Notes: generated by a model not told the origin, from the letters alone. Shown: positions 1 to 7,479, counted from the stretch's first letter. The stretch is 24,795 bases of DNA from an uncultured Clostridia bacterium (GCA_937915925.1 CALGGM010000047.1:1-24795), one strand, 5' to 3'. Numbers and translations: made by a program.

Positions 1-30
1 CGTCGCGCGATCTACCGCTGTAACGAAGTG

Positions 31-74
31 GATTCACGGCGCAGCCAATTCATGCGCCTGTGCCGCAATTCATG
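31..74. repeat. AATTCATG-linked hairpin array, locus 1
   Basis: Two hairpin-type modules, each followed by the linker AATTCATG. The first is GGC-GCA-GCC at 38-46 with its linker at 47-54. The second is a degenerate GCG...CGC module at 54-66 with its linker at 67-74. The block lies just beyond the 3' end of the minus-strand MFS gene and its terminator. The bases before it (about 1-36) resemble the middle of the third array near 23275-23350, sharing CGCGCGAT and GTAACG/GAAGTGGA words, so the element may continue outside the window. The function is unknown. Confidence 0.6.
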
Positions 75-76
75 AA

Positions 77-117
77 AAAGAGGATGCTGAGAAACGAAGT
101 TTCCTGACATCCTCTTT
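77..117 (-). terminator. Terminator of the MFS gene
   Basis: A 10-bp perfect outer stem (77-86 with 108-117) and an inner stem GAAAC/GTTTC (91-95 with 99-103) form one long hairpin. Read on the minus strand it is followed by a run of five T, then the AATTCATG array. It begins only 8 nt past the stop codon of the MFS gene, so intrinsic termination is the natural reading. Confidence 0.75.
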
Positions 118-124
118 GTTCCGT

Positions 125-1279
125 TTACCGCTTCTCCCTGCGCACGCCGAGGGCGACCAGAACGACGCCGACGGCGACGAGCGCTTCGCACAGCAGCAGC
201 GTCGTCGGCACGCCGAGGTGCTCGATCGAGATGCCGCCGAACAGCATGCTTGCCATGCCCGCGAGCAGTCCCGTCTCGGTCAGAAGCATCTGCCCCTTGA
301 CCTGATCGGACGCGTCGACGACGTCGTTTGCATAGTACGACGAGGCGGGCATGAAGATCGCGTAGCACAGAAGCTGCAGCGCGGACGACGCGTAAACCGA
401 CCACACGCCGATCTTCGTCGTCGCGGCAAGCAGCAGCAAGCCCGTTTTCAGCAGATAGACCGACGCGGACGCAAGCAGCAGCACGCGGTCCGAAATGCGC
501 TTGCGGATGTGCGAATACGCCATCATGCCGGGGAACTCGAGGACCGCCGCGAGCGCGATCATCACGCTCATGTTGCCGCCCGTGACCGACGTGATGCTCG
601 CAAGGTACGAATTGATAAACATATGCGGCACGCACAGCACGAGGTTTCCGATGCAGAACAGGATGAGCCGCGGGTATTTTTTGATCACGGACAGAAGGCT
701 GCCTCCGTCCTTGACCTGTTCGATACCGGTGCGGTGCGGCGCAAACCACAGCGCAAGCAGGAACATCCCCACATTGACGCCGAGATACACCCACAGCATC
801 GGCTCGACGCCGGTTTTCACGATCCTGCCGAACAGCAGCGACGCAAGCGCGTACGCGACGCTTGCCGCGCCGCGCGCAAAGGAATAATCGAGCGGCTCGC
901 CGCGGTTGATGTAATGGAACCCGACCGCATTGACCAGCGGCTGCGACGCGAGCGTCACACACGTCATCGCGCCGAACAGCACCGCCACGACCGGAAGCAC
1001 GTTTTTGCACAGCGGTACCGCGATCGCAAGCAGAACGCCGACGGCGGCGCAGCCCGCAATGCCGCTTTTCAGCGTCACGCGCCGTTCGCGGTCCGCCGCC
1101 TGCGCAAGCGCGGGCTGAATCACCATACCGGCAAGGTAGCCGATCGCCACGACCATGCCCACCTGATCGGTACGGAATCCGAAGTGCTTCAAAAAGAGCT
1201 CGGCATACGAATACACCATGCATGCCGCGATCCAGTAACAGCTGAATAAAAAGGATAATTTCGCAGTTCGTTTGACCAT
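125..1279 (-). CDS. MFS transporter (12-helix, MFS_1-like)
   Basis: A 384-residue integral membrane protein with about twelve hydrophobic segments, as expected for a major facilitator superfamily secondary transporter. The first helix starts near residue 9, and a D-R-E-R-R loop at about residues 63-67 fits the conserved acidic/basic loop between helices 2 and 3. The N-terminal pattern (an aromatic-rich helix 1, then helix 2 ending in QPALAQAADR) resembles the LacY/nucleoside-symporter-like MFS_1_like group; this is my reading of the pattern, and the substrate cannot be told. The ATG at 1279 is preferred because a later start would cut helix 1. It has no clear ribosome site, and the -10 box lies only 6 nt upstream. 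The gene is divergent from the SpoIIQ-like gene and not in an operon. An antisense ORF at 116-1249 is a high-GC shadow. Confidence 0.85.
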   Translation of the reverse strand: MVKRTAKLSFLFSCYWIAACMVYSYAELFLKHFGFRTDQVGMVVAIGYLAGMVIQPALAQAADRERRVTLKSGIAGCAAVGVLLAIAVPLCKNVLPVVAVLFGAMTCVTLASQPLVNAVGFHYINRGEPLDYSFARGAASVAYALASLLFGRIVKTGVEPMLWVYLGVNVGMFLLALWFAPHRTGIEQVKDGGSLLSVIKKYPRLILFCIGNLVLCVPHMFINSYLASITSVTGGNMSVMIALAAVLEFPGMMAYSHIRKRISDRVLLLASASVYLLKTGLLLLAATTKIGVWSVYASSALQLLCYAIFMPASSYYANDVVDASDQVKGQMLLTETGLLAGMASMLFGGISIEHLGVPTTLLLCEALVAVGVVLVALGVRREKR

Positions 1280-1285
1280 GCAGCC

Positions 1286-1314
1286 ATCTTATCGCAGTTT
1301 GAAAAAAATTACAA
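1286..1314 (-). promoter_or_regulatory. Promoter of the MFS gene
   Basis: On the minus strand there is a TTGTAA -35 box (1309-1314), a 17-bp spacer and a TAAGAT -10 box (1286-1291). Only 6 nt separate the -10 box from the ATG, so transcription would start at or next to the start codon and the message would be leaderless. Confidence 0.5.
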
Positions 1315-1369
1315 TCGTTCCGTATGAAAAAATGGAAACGCGTCCATACTACCGCCGAGGTGATGAAAT

Positions 1370-2119
1370 ATGGAAGATTCAAACAACGAACGTATGGAAC
1401 GCTTCCGTCTGTTTTTACGGAACAACGGATTTTACATTGCACTGGTCGCATGCCTCGTCGTGATCGGCGGCGCGATCCTCCTGCTTGCGCTCGATAAGGA
1501 GCCGGAGGAAACCGCCGAAACGCCGACCGTGAGCGATCCGATCGTGATCGTCGGGCAATCGGACGACGAGCGCCTGAACGGCGTCCTGCTCGCGCCGACC
1601 GCAAAGCCTGCCGCGCCCCAGGCGTCGCCGATCCCCACGATGATCCCGCTGCCGACGCAGGAGCCGGTCGTTACGCAGGCTCCGACCGCAAAGCCCGCAA
1701 GCGCGCCGAGTAAAGCCGCGCCGCCCGTGCAGGGCGAGATCATCTTCGGCTTCGCGGTCGATAAGCTCCTGTACTCGGTCACGCTCGACCAATGGACCAC
1801 GCACGATGCCGTCGACATCAAGGCGGACGCCGGAACGCCGGTCAAGTGCGTCTTCTCCGGCACGGTCGAACGTGTCGCAAAGGACGACGCGCTGGGCTAC
1901 GCCGTCACGGTCTCGCACGCGAACGGACGCACGACGCTGTATGCGAACCTCGGCGAGGACGTCCGCGTCAAGGTCGGCGACAAGGTCAACGCGGGCGACG
2001 TGCTCGGCACGGTCGGCACAAGCGCGATCTCGGAATGCGCGCTGCCGCCGCACCTGCATTTCGCGATCTTCGTGGACGGCGCCGCAAAGGACCCGGCAAA
2101 GTATGTAAGGCTTGGATAA
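1370..2119 (+). CDS. spoIIQ: M23 peptidase-fold membrane protein, SpoIIQ-like
   Basis: A 249-residue bitopic protein. It has a short charged cytoplasmic N-terminus, one membrane helix at about residues 20-40, an A/P/T-rich extracellular linker (about 45-120) and a C-terminal M23 (LytM) domain from about 122 to the end. The zinc-ligand signatures are visible: H-x-x-x-D in WTTHDAVDI and H-x-H in PPHLHFAIF. In sporulating Firmicutes SpoIIQ sits in the forespore membrane and forms the engulfment channel with SpoIIIAH; clostridial versions often keep the metal site, as here. The single helix, the WTTHxxxDI motif and the length favour SpoIIQ over a cell-wall hydrolase, but another M23 protein is possible. 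The start is set by GAGGTGATG at 1357-1365. A hairpin array begins 3 nt after the stop. I could not see a convincing forespore-sigma promoter. Confidence 0.75.
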   Translation: MEDSNNERMERFRLFLRNNGFYIALVACLVVIGGAILLLALDKEPEETAETPTVSDPIVIVGQSDDERLNGVLLAPTAKPAAPQASPIPTMIPLPTQEPVVTQAPTAKPASAPSKAAPPVQGEIIFGFAVDKLLYSVTLDQWTTHDAVDIKADAGTPVKCVFSGTVERVAKDDALGYAVTVSHANGRTTLYANLGEDVRVKVGDKVNAGDVLGTVGTSAISECALPPHLHFAIFVDGAAKDPAKYVRLG

Positions 2120-2122
2120 GCA

Positions 2123-2245
2123 GACGGCAAAGCCGTCATGGATTTTCCGCACGGAAAATCTTCCTTCATGGCAGCGCAGCTATCAATTCATGGCGCAGCC
2201 AATTTATGCCGTCAGGCAATTCATGCGGCAACGCCGCAATTCATG
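2123..2245. repeat. AATTCATG-linked hairpin array, locus 2
   Basis: The best copy of the array. In order it contains GACGGC-AAA-GCCGTC (2123-2137), a 9-bp stem GATTTTCCG/CGGAAAATC (2141-2160), AGC-GCA-GCT (2173-2181), linker AATTCATG (2185-2192), GGC-GCA-GCC (2192-2200), the variant linker AATTTATG (2201-2208), GCC-GTCA-GGC (2208-2217), linker (2218-2225), GCGGC-AAC-GCCGC (2225-2237) and linker (2238-2245). Every module pairs with itself, yet the stems differ. It starts 3 nt after the stop codon of the SpoIIQ-like gene, so it would form the 3' UTR of that message. Confidence 0.75.
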
Positions 2246-2256
2246 ATACAGATTGC

Positions 2257-2286
2257 AAAAAAGCGCAGCCGGGTTGGCTGCGCTTT
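2257..2286 (-). terminator. Terminator of the ribbon-helix-helix gene
   Basis: Perfect 11-bp stem AAAGCGCAGCC / GGCTGCGCTTT (2260-2270 with 2276-2286) and a 5-nt loop. On the minus strand the hairpin ends in six T (2262-2257), a strong intrinsic terminator 38 nt beyond the stop of the ribbon-helix-helix gene. On the plus strand the T run is short, but the hairpin could also end the SpoIIQ-like transcript. Confidence 0.8.
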
Positions 2287-2324
2287 ACGTTATATGCGTT
2301 TTGTTTACGCCTTCGGGCCTGCTG

Positions 2325-2483
2325 TTATGTTTCTTGATGCTCCTTGCTTTCAGCAAAATGTTTTTTCAGAATCAGATTGATAAATTGGGAAATCGAGCGG
2401 TCATCCGCTTCTGCTGCTTTTTTCGCGTGTTCCAGTAAATCGCTGTCGATTGTGATGCTGATTTTCTCTTTCAATGGTCTCAC
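2325..2483 (-). CDS. Small ribbon-helix-helix DNA-binding protein (Arc/CopG type)
   Basis: A 52-residue protein starting from GTG, shorter than the usual ORF cut-off. It reads MRPLKEKISITIDSDLLEHA, then a second helix ending SQFINLILKKHFAES. The N-terminal strand KISITID, helix LLEHAKKAAEADDR and helix SISQFINLILKKHF give the ribbon-helix-helix order, with S-I-S at the turn. Such proteins bind DNA as dimers through the strand and are often antitoxins or autoregulators. The start is supported by GAGGTG 8 nt upstream and by the strand beginning at residue 6. A strong terminator follows. No toxin-like gene lies beside it; the nearest neighbour is the divergent propeller lipoprotein, so it may regulate that gene or be an orphan. 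Composition is A+T-richer than the flanking core genes. Confidence 0.75.
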   Translation of the reverse strand: MRPLKEKISITIDSDLLEHAKKAAEADDRSISQFINLILKKHFAESKEHQET

Positions 2484-2503
2484 GTGCTTTTCACCTCGTA
2501 AAA

Positions 2504-2558
2504 AGTATACTCAAAGCAACGACGAAATATTGCAAAATACTACAAAGTAGGATTAAAT
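2504..2558. promoter_or_regulatory. Divergent promoter region with a short palindrome
   Basis: Plus strand: TTGCAA (2530-2535), 17-bp spacer, TTAAAT (2553-2558), reading into the lipoprotein. Minus strand: TATACT -10 box (2504-2509), reading into the ribbon-helix-helix gene, with no good -35. The palindrome CTACAAAGTAG (2540-2550) lies between the plus-strand boxes and is a candidate operator for the ribbon-helix-helix protein (inference). Confidence 0.4.
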
Positions 2559-2576
2559 TGGAAAGGGGGAATTGAA

Positions 2577-4193
2577 TTGAAAAAGAAATTATGTGTGGCT
2601 TTAACGCTTCTTCTGTTGAGTTCTGTTACTATCGGCTGCGGAACGGTACAGAGCAAACACTATGTTGAAACGAGGAAGACTGTTTTGACCGGCGTAACCG
2701 ATACGGAAGGAAATGGGTACTTGCCGGATCAGGATGGGCAGGTGCAGAAATTGTCCGGAGATATCTATACGCTCGAAATCACGGAGGACAGAGCGCATAC
2801 GGTTTCTCTGGAAAAGGACGGAACCTTGCGGGTATTGACAGGCGAGGATAAAAAGACGGTGGACAATGACGTTCGCAACCTAAACCTTCTTTGCGATCAT
2901 TGCGTTCTTTAAAACAAGATGCAGAACAAAGGAAAGTATTATCCGCCGGGCGATTACAGCTATGAAAGCTATTCCGACAATGAATACAGCTATTTCATGT
3001 ATTCCTTCCTGACCGGTGAAACAACAGAGATGACCAATATGGGCGGATACAAAACCGCAGATGAATCCGGCGCTGTTTTGTATAATACCTATCATTCGGA
3101 CACCGAAAAATATGCACTGTATCGGTTAATGCCCTCTTCCTCGGAAGCGGAGCTTTTAATCTCTTCGTCCGACAGTTTGTATCCAATCGGCATTTCCAAT
3201 GATGGGAGTATATATGCATGGGCTGAGGTTGCTAACGAAACCTTTACAGTTTATCTGTTTGCCGACGGCGAAAAGATGAAGGTTGTTACAGAAGATGAAA
3301 CGAGTTCCGCATATTATTATAATATTGATTTTAATAAAGAACAGAATTTTGCAGTTATCTCTTCCTACGATTCTTCAAAAATGGCAATATGGACAAGCGA
3401 AAACGGTATTTCCAAAGCTACCTTGCCGAATGCGCTTGCCATTACCACACCGTATACAGATGTTGGAATTATGAGCAGCTATCCCGATGTAGATGCAAGC
3501 GCAGTATATGTACAAACAGCCGAGGACAAAAATCTTGTCAACGTCTATTCTGTATCGTTGAACGGCTCCCGCGAAAAGCTGGTCGGAAACGTAACCGACT
3601 TTTTAATTCGCAACCATCACATGTATTACATTACCGAAGAGGGAACCCTTTACTGTGCGCATGTAGAAAACGGTGCCATTTCAGATGAGAAGAAGATAAC
3701 GGATGACGTATGCGATTTCACGGTTTCTCCGGACGGTTCCGCAATCGCATACGCAAAGAGCGTATCTTCCGATCGCGTTGGATCCATTTATTACTTCTCG
3801 GATCAAACAGAAAAGCCGATACGGTTAACGAGTGAAGGCTATTGCTATGCCTATTACATGAGCTATTCCAAATACTGGATGTACGGCGTCGGCGCCAGAT
3901 TTTCAAATGACAGTAAGAGGGTGTTCTATTTTACGGATCCGGATGAAATCAAGGATTCTGGCCGGTATTCCGCATCTTTGCAGGTATTCGATATTCAATC
4001 GCAGCAATCTGAAAAAATCGGAAGCGATATTACGACAACGTTCGGAAGCGAATATTTGAACGGCTATCCGAAAGCAACCGGCATTTGGTACTATTAATTT
4101 ATTATCTACGATTCCGACAAGGGAATCATCTGTGACCTGATGTATTGGAATGGCGAATCTGCAGTAAAGCTTGCAAGCGATGTTATTCAATAA
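2577..4193 (+). pseudogene. Secreted beta-propeller (TolB/WD40-like) lipoprotein interrupted by two in-frame TAA codons
   Basis: The reading frame is continuous from a TTG start at 2577 (with AAAGGGGGA 6 nt upstream) to TAA at 4191-4193, except for TAA at 2910-2912 and at 4095-4097. Piece 1 has a lipoprotein signal peptide (lipobox SVTIGC) and the start of the mature protein. Piece 2 (from 2913, first ATG 2919, no ribosome site) carries repeated propeller-like blades such as FTVSPDGSAIAYAKS and ISNDGSIYAWAEV. Piece 3 (4098-4190) adds FIIYDSDKG and a last strand of normal appearance. Both stops fall where a tyrosine codon would fit (VL*NK, WYY*FII), and there is no frameshift in 1.6 kb. Likely extracytoplasmic and anchored by lipid when intact. 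It could be a recently broken gene, a recoded gene or an assembly error; I favour a pseudogene. The substrate is unknown. Confidence 0.7.
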
Positions 4194-4221
4194 CTAAAAA
4201 ATAAGATAAGGGAGAACTCAT

Positions 4222-4725
4222 ATGTTAAAGAAAATCACATCCATTCTTTGTGTCCTGCTTGGGATTGCGGTGATTATACTCGGCGTTACGTTCGATGCGA
4301 ACGTTTCAAAGCATGATGTCGATGAGAAGAGCTTTCGCGTTAGCTCGAATACCTACAATTTGGATTACGCTTCCTTTGGAGGAGATTTCTACACCTACAT
4401 TTATAAGGGGTCCGATACCATTGTGGACGTTCTCAATGAAATGAACAAATCGACAGAAACAGTTGTGAAAGCAGAAAACGGCATTTATGAAGCCGCCGCG
4501 GCAAATATCGAAGCAGTTGATTCGCTTGCCGAAATCGTTGCAAAGACCGGAAAGATAATTATTCTTGCGATCGGCATAATGATTGCCGCGCTCGGGCTTC
4601 ACAGCTTCGGCGCTGCTTTTACGAAGCCTTCTCCCGCAGTTGTGATCCCTCCGAAAGCAGAAGATGAACCGAGCGTTTCGGAGCAGCCTGAAAATAACAC
4701 AGAAGAAAGCGTTTCCCAAGAATAA
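4222..4725 (+). CDS. Hypothetical two-helix membrane protein
   Basis: A 167-residue protein I do not recognise. An N-terminal hydrophobic helix (about residues 5-24) may act as an uncleaved signal. An extracytoplasmic part of about 80 residues follows, with a helical stretch NEMNKSTETVVKAENGIYEA that is probably coiled. A second membrane helix lies at about 108-130, and the C-terminal tail is acidic and rich in E, S and P (PPKAEDEPSVSEQPENNTEE), probably cytoplasmic and disordered. The start is set by AGGGAG about 8 nt upstream. It lies 28 nt after the end of the broken lipoprotein frame, in the same orientation and with the same A+T-richer composition, so the two probably form one transcript ending at the 4738-4777 hairpin. 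Confidence 0.75.
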   Translation: MLKKITSILCVLLGIAVIILGVTFDANVSKHDVDEKSFRVSSNTYNLDYASFGGDFYTYIYKGSDTIVDVLNEMNKSTETVVKAENGIYEAAAANIEAVDSLAEIVAKTGKIIILAIGIMIAALGLHSFGAAFTKPSPAVVIPPKAEDEPSVSEQPENNTEESVSQE

Positions 4726-4737
4726 GGCAACAAAAAT

Positions 4738-4777
4738 AACAAACCGGCGTTTCTGAGAAAGGAAACGCCGGTTTGTT
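4738..4777. terminator. Bidirectional terminator between converging genes
   Basis: A 16-bp perfect stem (4738-4753 with 4762-4777) and an 8-nt loop, located between the ends of the membrane protein gene (+) and pckA (-). The stem has A-rich and T-rich ends, suiting termination from both sides. Confidence 0.85.
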
Positions 4778-4796
4778 GCATGTTCAAATTTCCTGT

Positions 4797-6395
4797 TTAT
4801 GCCTTCGGACCGGCGTTCTTGATCGCTTCGGGCATGTCGGGGTACTTCGATTCGAAGTTCTTCTGGAACATGCCGGCAAGCTTCTTCGCCTGCGCCTCAT
4901 AGGCTTCCTTGTCCGCCCAGAGGTTCTTCGGATCCATGATCTCCGCGGGGACGTCCGCGCCGGGCACGCATGCCGGTACGTCGAGGTTAAAGAGATCGTT
5001 ATGCGTGAACGGGACGTTCTCCTTCGCATACGCGTCGTTCAGCGCCGCGGTGATCATTGCGCGGGTGTAGCGCAGCTTCATGCGCGGGTTCTTGCTGCCG
5101 TCCGGATTGACCGCGGGACCGGAAACCCAACCGGTATTTACAAGGTACACCTTCGTGTTGTACTTTTCGATGCGCTCGCCGAGCATGTTCGCGTAGACCG
5201 ACGCCTTCAGCGGCATAAACGGCTCGCCGAACAGGGTGGAGAACGTCGGGACCGGCTCGGTGATGCCGATCTCGGTACCCGCGACCTTCGAGGTGAAGCC
5301 GGTGACGAACTGATACATCGCCGCTTCCTTCGAAAGCAGGGAGATCGGCGGAAGCACGCCGAACGAGTCGCAGGTCAAAAAGATGACCACCTTCGGGATG
5401 CCGCCGACGCCGGGGATCGCGGCGTTCGGAATGTATTCGACCGGGTAGCCCACGCGGCTGTTGACCGCAAGGCTCGGATCGCTGTAATCCGGCTGACGCT
5501 TGTCGTTCACGACGACGTTCTCGACCAGCGCGCCGAAGCGGATCGCGCGGTAGATTTCCGGCTGCTCCTCCTCGACGAGATCGATGCACTTTGCGTAGCA
5601 GCCGCCCTCGATGTTGAAGATGCCCTCGTCGTCCCAGCCGTGCTCGTCGTCGCCGATCAGCATGCGGTTCGGGTCGGCGGACAGCGTCGTCTTGCCCGTG
5701 CCGGAAAGTCCGAAGAAGACCGCGGTCTCTTTCGTTTCGGGATCCATGTTCGCGGAGCAGTGCATCGGCAGCGTGCCCTCGAGCGGAAGCACGAAGTTCA
5801 TCGTGGAGAACACGGACTTCTTGATCTCGCCAGCGTACTGGCTGCCCGCTACGATGATCGAATGCGCTTCATAGTCGATCATGATCGCCGCTTCGGAACG
5901 CGTACCGTCGACCTCGGGGCTGCACTTGAAGCCCGGGCAGGCGATGATCGTGTAATCCGGCTCGCCGAAGGAAGCCAATTCCTCTTCGGTCGGACGGACG
6001 AGCAGGTCGCGGATGAACAGCGCCTCGCTTGCAAACTCGCAGACCACACGGAATTTCTTCGCGTACTTCTTGTCCGCGCCCGCGAAGCCGTCGAACACGA
6101 ATACCTCGCGTCCCTGCAGGTACGCGACCATCTTGGAACGGATGGCGTTGAACTTTTCGCGCGTGACGGGTACGTTCACCTTGCCCCATGCGATCAGATC
6201 GTGTACGCCTTCGCTGTCCACGATAAACTTGTCCTGTGCGCTTCTTCCGGTGTATTTGCCGGTTTTCACGAGCAGCGCGCCGTTGTCCATGATCACGCCT
6301 TCCTTGCGCTCCAGTGCATGCTCATACAGCTCCGGAACCGTCAGATTGCGGTAGACCGCTTTCGGGTTGATAATGCCGAGATATTCGAGATTCAT
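4797..6395 (-). CDS. pckA: Phosphoenolpyruvate carboxykinase (ATP)
   Basis: A 532-residue enzyme, close to the usual 525-540 of ATP-type PEP carboxykinases. It interconverts oxaloacetate + ATP and PEP + CO2 + ADP; in anaerobic gut bacteria it often runs in the CO2-fixing, ATP-forming direction. The P-loop GLSGTGKTTLS is at about residues 229-239, followed by the metal-binding kinase-2 segment IGDDEHGWDDEG, and PVEYIPNAA and the C-terminal region of the family are present. The frame is open up to 6419, but the ATG at 6395 (MNLEYLGI) is chosen because AAAGGAG lies 8 nt before it. Monocistronic: it has its own promoter at 6467-6495 and a shared terminator downstream. Nothing appears to be missing. 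A 585-residue antisense ORF (4773-6530) is a shadow. Confidence 0.97.
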   Translation of the reverse strand: MNLEYLGIINPKAVYRNLTVPELYEHALERKEGVIMDNGALLVKTGKYTGRSAQDKFIVDSEGVHDLIAWGKVNVPVTREKFNAIRSKMVAYLQGREVFVFDGFAGADKKYAKKFRVVCEFASEALFIRDLLVRPTEEELASFGEPDYTIIACPGFKCSPEVDGTRSEAAIMIDYEAHSIIVAGSQYAGEIKKSVFSTMNFVLPLEGTLPMHCSANMDPETKETAVFFGLSGTGKTTLSADPNRMLIGDDEHGWDDEGIFNIEGGCYAKCIDLVEEEQPEIYRAIRFGALVENVVVNDKRQPDYSDPSLAVNSRVGYPVEYIPNAAIPGVGGIPKVVIFLTCDSFGVLPPISLLSKEAAMYQFVTGFTSKVAGTEIGITEPVPTFSTLFGEPFMPLKASVYANMLGERIEKYNTKVYLVNTGWVSGPAVNPDGSKNPRMKLRYTRAMITAALNDAYAKENVPFTHNDLFNLDVPACVPGADVPAEIMDPKNLWADKEAYEAQAKKLAGMFQKNFESKYPDMPEAIKNAGPKA

Positions 6396-6431
6396 ATCGT
6401 TCGCTCCTTTTTTCATCATTTGGGTCCGGTC

Positions 6432-6495
6432 GGGACGCGCGTCCCATTCCTCCCCATATTACCTTTAGTATACGCTTTTCCTCGCCCGATTGCAA
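6432..6495 (-). promoter_or_regulatory. pckA promoter and leader palindrome
   Basis: Minus strand: TTGCAA (6490-6495), exact 17-bp spacer, TATACT (6467-6472). In the transcribed leader, about 35 nt before the start codon, lies the perfect palindrome GGGACGCGCGTCCC (6432-6445), a possible operator or leader hairpin. Confidence 0.75.
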
Positions 6496-6520
6496 GGATT
6501 TTATATCATTTTGGGGCGCT

Positions 6521-7414
6521 TCATTCCTGATAAAGCTCGTGCTTTAAGCACTCCTTCATATACAGGATGCAGTACTCCTCAAAGGATTCCTCTTGCTCGC
6601 TGCCGGAAAGCAGGATCCTCAGCACCTGATACGGGATCACGATGTTGCCGGTCGTGTCCTTCTTGCTGTTTTGCGCCGCCATGTGGATGATCATTTCGCG
6701 CGTGTCGCGCGCCTCGAACGCGGCAAGATAGTCCTTGCTCGCCCTTTCGCGGTAGCGGCGGCACGAGCGGTTGTGCAGAAGCCGCAGCACCGTCGCGATG
6801 CCGAACGTCACCGGCAGAAACGCGGAGATCGAGATCCACGGCGGGATGCGCGTCAGAAACCCGTAAAAATCGTTCCACCCGCCGTTCTCCTCGCCGACGA
6901 CCGCCACAAGCATATAGTAGATGCAGGCATAGATGAACACCGGGATCAGTGAGAGGAACGTCGACCCGAACCCAAGGTGCAGGTCCTTCAGCACGAAGCA
7001 GAACACGATGATCGCAAGGATCGGGCAGACCCCGTGCAGGAAAAAGCGCGAGCCCGTGAAGATCAGCACAAACCCCTTGACCGGCGCGAGGATCAGGAGC
7101 GACACCAAGAATGTCAGCGACAGCGCGGTCGCCGCGACGAACAGCAGCCGCACGAGCCAGTCCGGCAGGCGGAAGTATTTGTTCCGCAGCCCGTCGATGC
7201 AGTACGGGATCGCAAGGAACATCGCGATGCCCATAAAGATGTTGGAATTGACCGTGAACATGCAGAACGTTTCGATCCCCATGTGATCGAAGTTCTCGTC
7301 CTCCAGCGTCGTGAGATTCATGACCACGCCGATGCAGACGCAGATCACGAGCAGCGCGGAAAAGAGCAGCGTGACGAAGCATTTCCATTGATTGACGCCC
7401 TGTATGCGAGCCAT
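6521..7414 (-). CDS. Six-helix membrane protein, possibly Pr6Pr/FAR-17a-like
   Basis: A 297-residue protein with six hydrophobic segments (roughly residues 12-34, 50-72, 85-110, 122-142, 150-172 and 190-212) and a cytoplasmic C-terminal tail of about 85 charged residues. The motif FTVNSNIFMG at the second helix and the HGVCPIL segment recall the Pr6Pr / FAR-17a-AIG1 families of six-helix proteins, but I cannot confirm this by eye. The tail (ERASKDYLAAFEARDTREMI, then a short acidic end) is not a domain I recognise. The start at 7414 follows the G-rich sequence GGGGGTAGGGT, a weak ribosome site. A TTGACA promoter lies at 7451-7479. The gene is 125 nt upstream of pckA on the same strand, but pckA lies downstream with its own promoter inside that gap's far side, so they need not be co-transcribed. 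Confidence 0.7.
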   Translation of the reverse strand: MARIQGVNQWKCFVTLLFSALLVICVCIGVVMNLTTLEDENFDHMGIETFCMFTVNSNIFMGIAMFLAIPYCIDGLRNKYFRLPDWLVRLLFVAATALSLTFLVSLLILAPVKGFVLIFTGSRFFLHGVCPILAIIVFCFVLKDLHLGFGSTFLSLIPVFIYACIYYMLVAVVGEENGGWNDFYGFLTRIPPWISISAFLPVTFGIATVLRLLHNRSCRRYRERASKDYLAAFEARDTREMIIHMAAQNSKKDTTGNIVIPYQVLRILLSGSEQEESFEEYCILYMKECLKHELYQE

Positions 7415-7450
7415 ACCCTACCCCCGAAAACCGTATGATTTCTCAGCTCC

Positions 7451-7479
7451 ATCGTACTGGATACGGACCGCTCTGTCAA
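7451..7479 (-). promoter_or_regulatory. Promoter of the six-helix membrane protein gene
   Basis: Minus strand: TTGACA (7474-7479), 17-bp spacer, TACGAT (7451-7456), giving a leader of about 30 nt before the ATG at 7414. Confidence 0.65.

Noticed and set aside
1322..1369. A forespore sigma-F/sigma-G promoter before the SpoIIQ-like gene
   Set aside because: A GGAAACGC-like -10 candidate exists, but the -35 and spacing do not fit the consensus well enough to call.
2123..2245. A CRISPR array
   Set aside because: The 8-nt linker is far too short and irregularly spaced, the spacers are self-pairing palindromes, and no cas gene is present.
2325..2576. A toxin-antitoxin pair based on the ribbon-helix-helix gene
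   Set aside because: No toxin-sized gene lies next to it on the same strand; a terminator follows at once and the upstream gene is a divergent lipoprotein.
2577..4193. Genetic code with TAA reassigned to a sense codon
   Set aside because: Several intact genes in the window (SpoIIQ-like, pckA, TauE/SafE) end with TAA at natural positions.
4773..6530. A 585-codon plus-strand frame opposite pckA
   Set aside because: A shadow of pckA, which has full catalytic motifs, a promoter and a ribosome site.
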